A stretch of 42,825 bases of DNA from Acetofilamentum sp. (GTDB lineage: Bacteria > Bacteroidota > Bacteroidia > Bacteroidales > DYOH01): NCBI GenBank assembly GCA_020720625.1, contig DYOH01000025.1:1-42825 (forward strand), read 5' to 3'. Below the pieces are notes generated by a model that was given only the letters and a program-made list of their open reading frames with translations, had not been told where the DNA came from and ran no database searches. Positions 27,708 to 34,434 of this stretch are shown piece by piece (the first letter of the stretch is position 1; the number at the start of each line of letters is the position of its first letter). A program made the translations under genes and the position numbers.

Positions 27708-29597
27708 TTAATCGTAAAAACGCCAGGATACGCCAAATCGGAAATAGGTATCCGGAAGCGGATAGTCGGGCACTTGATAATAAAATTGACTAGTAACCAA
27801 ATAATTAAGGTTTATCACTTTAAAGAATATACGTGAACGTCTTAATTGGGCGTTTATAAAAAAATTAACCAAAGGTTCACCCCCAATTAAATCCCCCTTC
27901 TTTGCATAAAACATAGCGGTGGCTGGATAATAGTAAGGAGCAGCGTATTGATTCATCCAATAGGATTCAACCCCTATTTGATTTACCATTGATTTTGAAA
28001 TGGTTTTTCCTTCGTAATATATACTGGCATAGGCTATCATTTCGGGATACGAAAAATGAGTTGTATCGCTTAATTGCTGATAAGTAAATTTAGTTTTAAT
28101 TCTGAACATCCATATTTTTAGCAAGTTCTCCATCTGAACTCTACTATAATTCAATGTATCATTCAATTGTGCGGCAAGTGCATTTTCATTAAAATAGACA
28201 GGATTCAATATCATACCTTTTTCCAGAGAAACCAATAAATTTATTTTAGGTAAAGTAAGCTTAAGTATCCCATTTATTTGGGTTTCGTCCTTTGTTTCGT
28301 TCTCCCATATCACACGATTGCCATAATAGTTTTGCATCCAGTACGATGGCATTTTAACTTCATAATTAAATTCCCACCTAAGTCTAAGTGGAAATTTTTG
28401 CTGAAAAACAAAAAGTTCTCCTTCAGATTTTATAGCATAATCGCCATCTTTATAGCCCCCTTTATATGTTTCGTAATAGGCTTGCCAATTTAGCATTTTT
28501 CCTCGCGCGCTATATAATCCATAACGCGAGCGCTTATACACCTCGGTAGTCCCATTCTCCAAACGAACATACTCCTTAAAGTTATAATATTCACTTCTTT
28601 GCCACAAATACTCTCCAAAGGCTCCAATTTTTATTATTGGCAAAATTTCATCGCCGGTTCTAAATTTAACTCTTATGCTAATGTCTTGCTGAAAAATTGA
28701 ATCAAAAGACTCTTTTGCATCATAATAAGAAATACCTCCATACATCAACGAATCTGTGAGATTATCCCGATAAACCTTATATTGCTGATTTGAAGAGAAA
28801 TGTTGCCAAATACTAAATAATTCCTTTTTCACAATTCGCTCCACTATTGTATCTTTACCATCAATGCTTTCAATTATGTTTCTACGAAAATTGATTGGAA
28901 AAGTATATACTAAATTTTGATTGAATTGCTTTTGCCCTAGCAAATTACTTGCATCATCCATTTTCACAGGAATCTGATTTCCGATAATTTCTACAGAATC
29001 ATTTATTCCACCGTTTTCAAAGGCGGTAATTTTGTTAAAAAGAAAATGAGAGAATATCCTAAGGTTTTCTTTCTGATAATTTGTTGATGCATAAACAGAA
29101 CTACTTCGTGCATTCTGATAATTAAAGGCACCTTCGGCTATATTGAAACTTCCATATAAAGTTACATTCCAAAACTGATTAATATTACGACTGTGCATCA
29201 GGCGTATTAAATTCTCCTTCTCCCTGCGGGGGCCTGTAAACAAATACATGTGGGTATAGGGCTTTGTCGTATTCAAATATTGCACAGTACTGTCAGCAAT
29301 CCAATAATTCTCAACAGACCTATAAAACAAAAAATCCTTGAACAAATCAGGCCTAAAAATAGCAGTTGAGTAAGGCAGTCCCAAATTTCCTAAAAAAACG
29401 GATGAATAATCCTTTTCTAAAAAAGGATAATAATATTGAAAATTTGTAAGGGAAGTATCGTCAGGAAAAACATTGAAACCAAGATTTTCGAAATTCAGCT
29501 TATAAACATCTAATTTTGCAGGAACTATAGTATCTTGCCCAAAAACTCTTAAATGATAAGCAATTATAGCAAAAAGCACAAATATGATTTTCCTCAT
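27708..29597 (-). CDS. Putative porin of the PF14121 type
   Basis: This large outer-membrane beta-barrel of about 629 residues has a signal peptide (MRKIIFVLFAIIAYHLRVFGQ). Its family-like features are the early YYPFLEKDYSSVFLGNLG segment, RSVENYWIADSTVQYLNTTKPYT, the TGPRREKENLIRLMHSRNIN region, and a C-terminal strand RFGVSWRFYD ending close to an aromatic residue. This 'putative porin' group is widespread in Bacteroidota but its substrates are unknown. The Met at 29597 gives the better signal peptide than the Met at 29615. Confidence 0.78.
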   Translation of the reverse strand: MRKIIFVLFAIIAYHLRVFGQDTIVPAKLDVYKLNFENLGFNVFPDDTSLTNFQYYYPFLEKDYSSVFLGNLGLPYSTAIFRPDLFKDFLFYRSVENYWIADSTVQYLNTTKPYTHMYLFTGPRREKENLIRLMHSRNINQFWNVTLYGSFNIAEGAFNYQNARSSSVYASTNYQKENLRIFSHFLFNKITAFENGGINDSVEIIGNQIPVKMDDASNLLGQKQFNQNLVYTFPINFRRNIIESIDGKDTIVERIVKKELFSIWQHFSSNQQYKVYRDNLTDSLMYGGISYYDAKESFDSIFQQDISIRVKFRTGDEILPIIKIGAFGEYLWQRSEYYNFKEYVRLENGTTEVYKRSRYGLYSARGKMLNWQAYYETYKGGYKDGDYAIKSEGELFVFQQKFPLRLRWEFNYEVKMPSYWMQNYYGNRVIWENETKDETQINGILKLTLPKINLLVSLEKGMILNPVYFNENALAAQLNDTLNYSRVQMENLLKIWMFRIKTKFTYQQLSDTTHFSYPEMIAYASIYYEGKTISKSMVNQIGVESYWMNQYAAPYYYPATAMFYAKKGDLIGGEPLVNFFINAQLRRSRIFFKVINLNYLVTSQFYYQVPDYPLPDTYFRFGVSWRFYD

Positions 29598-29797
29598 TCC
29601 GTTTCTTATTATCAATTTTGATTTTTTTGACTTAAAATTTGATGCGCTAAAATGCTATTTCGTAAATAGACAAATATGGCTGCTACTAAATCAATTTTTT
29701 CAGTCTGCAAACTTAGTTCAAATCAAATGGAATTAAAAATTTAAAGCTTTAAATTAATTATACACACTGATTATGTTTTGTTCTTGGGCCACAAAAT

Positions 29798-30286
29798 CTA
29801 TTCAGTTTCAATGGATATCGGAATATTATATTTGGCTAACTCTCCGGTATTCTCATCAATTTTCTCTATAGTAGTATATTTTATCCTGAATTTCTTCCCT
29901 ATAAGCTGCTTATTAACCATTAAATCGGCACCCATAAACTGAATACTTGTTGTAAAGCTTCCTTCACCAGGATGATGATAAAAACCTAACTCTTTACCAT
30001 TTTTATCTTTAAAAAAATAGAAATAACTCATATCCAACACTGAAGCATCCACGAAAGTACCAACAAAAACGGCCACATTTTTATTAGTTTCTTCTTTATT
30101 TTCAATATCTTCGGCAATATCTTCTGCTTGGTTGAGCGTATTGGTATAATCATTAGATTCATTTATCTCAACAATCTTCTTTTGATTACCGTTTTCGTCA
30201 GATTTTTCTTCGGCTCCACCACAAGAGACCAAAAATAAACCTAAGGAAAACGACACTAATAAAAATAATATCAGATTCTTTTTCAT
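29798..30286 (-). CDS. Small lipoprotein of unknown function
   Basis: This 162-residue protein has a lipoprotein signal sequence with the lipobox LVSC (MKKNLILFLLVSFSLGLFLVSCGGAEEK). An acidic Asn/Glu-rich linker follows, then a compact C-terminal domain containing VGTFVDASVLDMSYFYFF and GKKFRIKYTTIE, which looks like a small beta-barrel. I know no family for it. The start at 30286 is preferred because a -7 element TATTTTTG lies at 30327-30334 and the earlier ATG at 30325 would lie at or before the predicted transcription start. Confidence 0.7.
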   Translation of the reverse strand: MKKNLILFLLVSFSLGLFLVSCGGAEEKSDENGNQKKIVEINESNDYTNTLNQAEDIAEDIENKEETNKNVAVFVGTFVDASVLDMSYFYFFKDKNGKELGFYHHPGEGSFTTSIQFMGADLMVNKQLIGKKFRIKYTTIEKIDENTGELAKYNIPISIETE

Positions 30287-30326
30287 AATTTTTATATTTT
30301 TAGATACAACGCATACTTTCAGCAAT

Positions 30327-30334
30327 CAAAAATA
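30327..30334 (-). promoter_or_regulatory. -7 promoter element of the small lipoprotein gene (TATTTTTG)
   Basis: This minus-strand TAnnTTTG match lies 41 nt before the chosen ATG. The upstream -33 element is not evident. Confidence 0.4.
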
Positions 30335-30365
30335 ATAATTATCGATATAAAAAAAACATTTTTAT

Positions 30366-31034
30366 TTACTTAATGCATAAATTTTTCAAAGCATTTTTAT
30401 CCCCATCAAAATAATTTAAATCAACAGAATGATCAATTCCCTTCACCTTACCTTTATCTGTATACTGCCAAATTGTCCAAGCCAAACCGTCCGCTAACTC
30501 AGGTGGTTTTTTGCCATAAGAAGCAATCCAAAGCGGATAACCCGGAAAATATCCCGACAAATAATCATCGTAAAAACTTCTACCGGTGTAAATAATTGGC
30601 TTTACTTTATATTTCTTCTCAGCTAAACGCAGCCAAATACGCACATTCTCTCTTATTTTTTCTTTCGAAGGCATTTTTTTTGCATGCTCCACATCCAAAA
30701 CCGGAGGCAAATCACCTTTTTTCAAATGTACATGTTTAGCAAAATTCTCGAATTGCTGCTCTGGAGAACTGTAAAAATTAAAAAAATGATAAGCTCCACG
30801 AACAATTCCGGCCTGTTCTATCAATTTCCAATTATACTCAAAATAGCGGTCGTGCCAATTTGTTCCCTCAGTGGCCTTAACTATGGCAAAACTAATACGG
30901 GTATCCCTAATCCCTCGCCAATCAACATCATCCTGATAATGAGAAACATCAATCCCTATAATATAGTCATTTGTGTTGTAATCGGAACACGAAACAACAA
31001 AAATCAAAGCAAAAAAAACAATAGAATATTTCAT
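30366..31034 (-). CDS. Glycoside hydrolase family 25 lysozyme, lipoprotein
   Basis: GH25 enzymes cut the beta-1,4 bond between MurNAc and GlcNAc. This 222-residue protein begins with a lipobox signal (MKYSIVFFALIFVVSC), so it is probably anchored in the envelope. The domain shows the family start IGIDVSHYQDDVDW, the FAIVKATEG strand, GAYHFFNF, the catalytic pair in PPVLDVEHAK (D and E), PIIYTGRSFYDDYL and TIWQYTDKG near the end. Length fits a single GH25 barrel without binding domains. It may serve wall turnover or attack on neighbours. Confidence 0.92.
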   Translation of the reverse strand: MKYSIVFFALIFVVSCSDYNTNDYIIGIDVSHYQDDVDWRGIRDTRISFAIVKATEGTNWHDRYFEYNWKLIEQAGIVRGAYHFFNFYSSPEQQFENFAKHVHLKKGDLPPVLDVEHAKKMPSKEKIRENVRIWLRLAEKKYKVKPIIYTGRSFYDDYLSGYFPGYPLWIASYGKKPPELADGLAWTIWQYTDKGKVKGIDHSVDLNYFDGDKNALKNLCIK

Positions 31035-31113
31035 TCATTTAAGTAAAAGTAAAATTCCTTGCAAAAGAATAATTTTTTTTACAAAAGATGAAACAGATTA
31101 AAAAAATTATATC

Positions 31114-31121
31114 TATATTTG
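31114..31121 (+). promoter_or_regulatory. -7 element before tRNA-Leu (TATATTTG)
   Basis: This exact TAnnTTTG match lies 15 nt before the mature tRNA 5' end. No TTTG is seen at -33. Confidence 0.5.
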
Positions 31122-31136
31122 CATCGCAAAATAAAA

Positions 31137-31218
31137 GCGGATGTGGCGTAATTGGTAGCCGCGCTAGACTTAGGATCTAGTGCCTCACGGCGTGGGGGTT
31201 CGAGTCCCTTCATCCGCA
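31137..31218 (+). tRNA. tRNA-Leu (anticodon UAG)
   Basis: The acceptor stem GCGGATG pairs perfectly with CATCCGC. The anticodon arm CTAGA-CTTAGGA-TCTAG gives anticodon TAG at 31171-31173, and a long variable arm with GGGGTTCGAGTCCC as T arm follows. The long variable region is typical of class II tRNA-Leu. The 3' CCA is not encoded. Confidence 0.97.
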
Positions 31219-31226
31219 CAAAAGAT

Positions 31227-31267
31227 ACCGCCTCTCTTTCCAAATTTGGATAAAGTAGGCGGTTTTT
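31227..31267 (+). terminator. Terminator of tRNA-Leu
   Basis: A stem ACCGCCT/AGGCGGT with a 22-nt loop is followed by TTTTT. It lies 8 nt after the tRNA. The loop contains the TTTG that looks like the -33 element of the tig promoter. Confidence 0.85.
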
Positions 31268-31274
31268 AAATTTG
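31245..31274 (+). promoter_or_regulatory. Promoter of tig, inside the tRNA-Leu terminator
   Basis: TTTG (31245-31248) and TAAATTTG (31267-31274) are 18 nt apart, close to the Bacteroidota -33/-7 layout. The predicted start near 31281 gives a leader of about 17 nt for the ATG at 31298. The promoter overlaps the terminator hairpin. Confidence 0.6.
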
Positions 31275-31297
31275 TAAAATCTAAAATTTTTATATTA

Positions 31298-32686
31298 ATG
31301 AATATTTCCAGAGAAAGTATTGGCGAACTAAACGACCTTATCAAAATTAAGTTAGAAGAAAGCGATTATGCTCAAAAAATTGAGATGGCGCTAAAAGAAT
31401 ATCGCAAAAAAGCAAATATTCCAGGTTTTCGTCCCGGTCATGTTCCCATGGGATACATCGTTAAAGCCTATGGTAGAGCTGCCAAAGCTGATGAAATTAA
31501 TAAACTCCTTAACGATTCACTTTTCCAGTATTTAAAAGAAAATGAGTTAAAATATCTCGGAGAACCAATGCCTTATGATATGGAAAACGACAATATTGTT
31601 GACTTTGAAAACGATAAAGAATTTGAATTTGCCTTTGAAATTGGTCGCATTCCTGAAATTAATTTTGAAGTAAACAAAGAATTAGAAGTTTATTTATACA
31701 AGGTAGAGCCCGAAGAAAAATACGTACTTTCGACCATCGAGAATAACCAAAAAAGATTTTCTAGGGAAACTGATGTTGATGCGGTCGAAGAAAACGATGA
31801 TATGATAAGAGTTAAGCTTGAGCAAGTTGACAACAGCGAACAAGTAATAGCCGACGGAATTATTGCCGAAGATGTACTGATTGCAATTAACATGATTAAA
31901 AACGAAGAACTTAAATCAATATTCAATGGTCTTAAAACTAACGAATCTTTGATTTTTAATCCTATGCAAGCTTTCCAAAACGAAACAGAGGTTGCTGCCA
32001 TTTTAAAAATTGAAAAAGATAATATTGAAGGATTAAATGCCAGCTATAAAACTACTATTAATCAAATTTTCAGATATTTACCATCTGAATTAGACATTGA
32101 GTTCTACAAAAAACTTTTTGGATCTGAGACAACGGTTAATTCAGAAGAAGACTTAAAAACTGAAATTAAAAAACGCATTGCCGAAGAATTCGAAAATGAA
32201 ACTTATTATAGATTCTCTATAGATGCTAAAGAAATAATTTCTAATAAATTAAATTTAGCACTGCCTGATACTTTCTTAAAAAAATGGTTGATAGCATCTT
32301 CCAAAGAAAATCAGAAATTTGATGATGATACTTTTGAAAAAGAATACACAACATTTGCCGAAGACCTAAAATGGCAATTGATATCCGCTAATATTTTCAA
32401 AAAAAATAATTTGCATGTTACAGAAAAGGATATTCACGACGCTGCAGAAGAATTGGTTATTAGCGACTTAAAGCGTTATGGCATTCCGGCTGAATCTATT
32501 AGCCACGACTTAGCACATCAGTTTGTGCATAGCATGCTCGACAAGAAAGAAGATAGAGAAAGGGCACAGAGATTTGCTGAGCATAACGTGCTTTCCGAAT
32601 TCTTAAAAAATAATGTTACTTGTATCGAAAAAACGGTGAGCATTGATGAGTTCAATGAACTAGTAAAATCTGATGATAAAGAATAA
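31298..32686 (+). CDS. tig: Trigger factor (ribosome-associated chaperone)
   Basis: This 462-residue protein has the ribosome-binding N-terminal domain, with the signature IPGFRPGHVPMGYIVKAYG corresponding to the GFRxGKxP loop that docks on L23. A short middle part stands where the FKBP-type PPIase domain lies, followed by a long helical C-terminal chaperone domain. As in other Bacteroidota, the middle domain is divergent and I cannot see a confident FKBP active site. It stands alone, between tRNA-Leu and a bidirectional terminator. Confidence 0.92.
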   Translation: MNISRESIGELNDLIKIKLEESDYAQKIEMALKEYRKKANIPGFRPGHVPMGYIVKAYGRAAKADEINKLLNDSLFQYLKENELKYLGEPMPYDMENDNIVDFENDKEFEFAFEIGRIPEINFEVNKELEVYLYKVEPEEKYVLSTIENNQKRFSRETDVDAVEENDDMIRVKLEQVDNSEQVIADGIIAEDVLIAINMIKNEELKSIFNGLKTNESLIFNPMQAFQNETEVAAILKIEKDNIEGLNASYKTTINQIFRYLPSELDIEFYKKLFGSETTVNSEEDLKTEIKKRIAEEFENETYYRFSIDAKEIISNKLNLALPDTFLKKWLIASSKENQKFDDDTFEKEYTTFAEDLKWQLISANIFKKNNLHVTEKDIHDAAEELVISDLKRYGIPAESISHDLAHQFVHSMLDKKEDRERAQRFAEHNVLSEFLKNNVTCIEKTVSIDEFNELVKSDDKE

Positions 32687-32700
32687 AAAAAATCTTATAA

Positions 32701-32737
32701 AAAAAGGGAGAACAAATCTTTGTTCTCCCTTTTTTTT
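32701..32737. terminator. Bidirectional terminator after tig
   Basis: A perfect 9-bp stem (GGGAGAACA with TGTTCTCCC) and a 6-nt loop lie between A and T tracts. It serves tig on the plus strand and the end of the convergent helical protein gene on the minus strand. Confidence 0.92.
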
Positions 32738-33419
32738 ATCCAATATCAACATCAGCTGCACGGTATATAAAATTTGGAATTCTGTAACTATTCCACCTTT
32801 CAATATCTTTTCTTGCCCAAATAGAGCGTCCAATTCTTGCAAAAAATTTTGTTTGTTCAACTAATTCTATTGCCAGACCTTTTATTTTAGCCTTTCGCAA
32901 TACTAATTCAATTTTGTAAACTTCGATTTCGGCATTCAAAACGGTAATATTCATTATAGCTTGCGATAAATCAAACAAATTCTCGTCGCTTAATCCGAAA
33001 GCACGAAGTTCATTCTTATGATTATGAGCAAATAGTAAAACTATTCTTCCAATATTTGCCAATTCAGTGTTTGAAACAAGATTTCCCTTGCTTAAGTAAT
33101 TTAATTTAATCAGGCTTTGCTCCTTATTACAAACAGCAGTAATCATAGATGAAAGCAATTGAATTCGTTGAAGTAAATCTTTTCGCTGATTTCGAAGTAG
33201 AATTCTTTTTTCTTTCAATAATTCATTTAGTCCATCATCCTTAAGTAAAGCATCAAATTTTCTTACCCTGGATTCATAAAAATTAATTTTATCGACTTCG
33301 ACACCAAAACTCTGAAATAGTTTTCGATCTGTAACCACAAGTTCTTTATATCTTTTTAAAGATTTAATCAATCTCTCAGATACTTGAACATTTTTGTTTT
33401 TAATTGATTTTGTTTTCAT
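32736..33419 (-). CDS. Helical protein of unknown function
   Basis: This 227-residue basic protein is predicted almost entirely helical, with many Leu/Ile and Lys/Glu heptad-like segments such as LLKEKRILLRNQRKDLLQRIQLL. A C-terminal stretch rich in aromatic residues follows (ARIGRSIWARKDIERWNSYRIPNF). It has no signal peptide or membrane helix. I recognise no family. It is isolated: its upstream gap holds the terminator of the cco operon, and it ends in the terminator shared with tig. It could be a structural or nucleic-acid-associated protein, but nothing in the sequence proves it. Confidence 0.55.
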   Translation of the reverse strand: MKTKSIKNKNVQVSERLIKSLKRYKELVVTDRKLFQSFGVEVDKINFYESRVRKFDALLKDDGLNELLKEKRILLRNQRKDLLQRIQLLSSMITAVCNKEQSLIKLNYLSKGNLVSNTELANIGRIVLLFAHNHKNELRAFGLSDENLFDLSQAIMNITVLNAEIEVYKIELVLRKAKIKGLAIELVEQTKFFARIGRSIWARKDIERWNSYRIPNFIYRAADVDIG

Positions 33420-33444
33420 AATAAAAATATTTTAGTTAATAATC

Positions 33445-33482
33445 TGCAAATAAATATATTAATTATAATAAATGCAAATAAA
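33445..33482. repeat. Short direct repeat TGCAAATAAA (two copies)
   Basis: Two identical 10-nt copies (33445-33454 and 33473-33482) start 28 nt apart in the AT-rich upstream region of the helical protein gene. They could be regulator sites or simple low-complexity sequence. Confidence 0.3.
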
Positions 33483-33538
33483 CTTGATAAAATATTTTTA
33501 CACATTAATTTTATCGATAAATAAAAAATATCATCAAG

Positions 33539-33580
33539 AAAGCCATGAAGTCCTTTATAATTAAGGGTTTCATGGCTTTT
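33539..33580 (-). terminator. Terminator of the cco operon
   Basis: A perfect 11-bp stem AAAGCCATGAA/TTCATGGCTTT with a 19-nt loop lies 75 nt past the ccoP stop. T residues flank both ends, so it may act in both directions. Confidence 0.7.
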
Positions 33581-33654
33581 GGAACTTATATTTCGAATAC
33601 TAACCCTAAGTTAAAACATGCTGTCAAACATATAATTTCAGGAGTAAAACTTGA

Positions 33655-34227
33655 TTATTCTATCATCTCTCCCTCTGATAGCTTAGCATTTGGAGGGTTT
33701 GAACCATAAAGTTCATTCTTGATGTAATAAGCTATTGCCTCTATTTTATCATCACTTAATTGATCAGAGTACGGAATCATGCCTTTAGTAGGAAATCCAA
33801 ATTTTATTGATTTTACAATATCGGCTTCGCCATTTCCATGTAACCAATATTTATCTGTAAGATTTGGGCCAACTGCGTTTCCTTCGCCTAAGCTTCCATG
33901 GCAAGCACTGCAAGCCTTCTGAACATAAAGCTCTTTCCCGAGTGCAATTTTTTCATCAGCTTTTAATACAACTGAGGGTGTTTTCTGAGCTTCGGCATTT
34001 CTTTGTGCCAAAAGAGCATCTGCTTCGGCCACCTCGTTTACATATTCCTGTTCCTGCAAATCGCCTTGCTTAAATACGTGGTAATGTACCATATACAGAG
34101 CCGACCAGAATATGGTGAGATATAGAACCCACATAATCCAAGGTGGAGGTGGATTATCTAACTCACGGATTCCATCAAAATCATGTCCTTCTACAAAATT
34201 GGTGTCTTTTATTTCATTTTCTGCCAT
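33655..34227 (-). CDS. ccoP: cbb3 oxidase cytochrome c subunit CcoP, single-heme form
   Basis: This subunit passes electrons from soluble donors to the cbb3 oxidase. The 190-residue protein has an N-terminal cytosolic segment with NPPPPWIMWVLYLTIF, a typical CcoP start, and one membrane helix. A single periplasmic cytochrome c domain follows with CSACH at 106-110 and an axial Met in GMIPYSDQL. Canonical CcoP carries two heme c groups; one is missing here. A closely similar heme module is fused to the end of the CcoNO protein, so the second heme may have moved there. It is the last gene of the operon. Confidence 0.88.
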   Translation of the reverse strand: MAENEIKDTNFVEGHDFDGIRELDNPPPPWIMWVLYLTIFWSALYMVHYHVFKQGDLQEQEYVNEVAEADALLAQRNAEAQKTPSVVLKADEKIALGKELYVQKACSACHGSLGEGNAVGPNLTDKYWLHGNGEADIVKSIKFGFPTKGMIPYSDQLSDDKIEAIAYYIKNELYGSNPPNAKLSEGEMIE

Positions 34228-34239
34228 AGCAAATGGTAT

Positions 34240-34428
34240 TTAAATGTTTATTTTATCCGTATCGTTACCTTCTAAAGGCATATTGCCATATTCTTTCATT
34301 AATCCTGGATTCTCTCGAATAACAATGTACACAATGCCGAGAAATAAAGTAAGGAAGAGAATCAAGGTAATGATTGAAAAATTTTCTATTCCTGAAATTT
34401 GTTCAAAATAATGTGAAACCAGTTTCAT
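34240..34428 (-). CDS. ccoQ: CcoQ-like small membrane subunit of cbb3 oxidase
   Basis: This 62-residue protein has one membrane helix (FSIITLILFLTLFLGIVYIVI) and a polar C-terminal tail. It lies between the CcoNO and CcoP genes, exactly where CcoQ is found. CcoQ proteins are small and poorly conserved, and are thought to stabilise the complex. The call rests on size, topology and position. Confidence 0.75.
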   Translation of the reverse strand: MKLVSHYFEQISGIENFSIITLILFLTLFLGIVYIVIRENPGLMKEYGNMPLEGNDTDKINI

Positions 34429-34434
34429 AGTATA

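Noticed and set aside
31690-32001. Ser/Thr-rich minus-strand frame inside tig
   Set aside because: Composition is that expected from reading Glu/Asp-rich codons backwards; no start signals.
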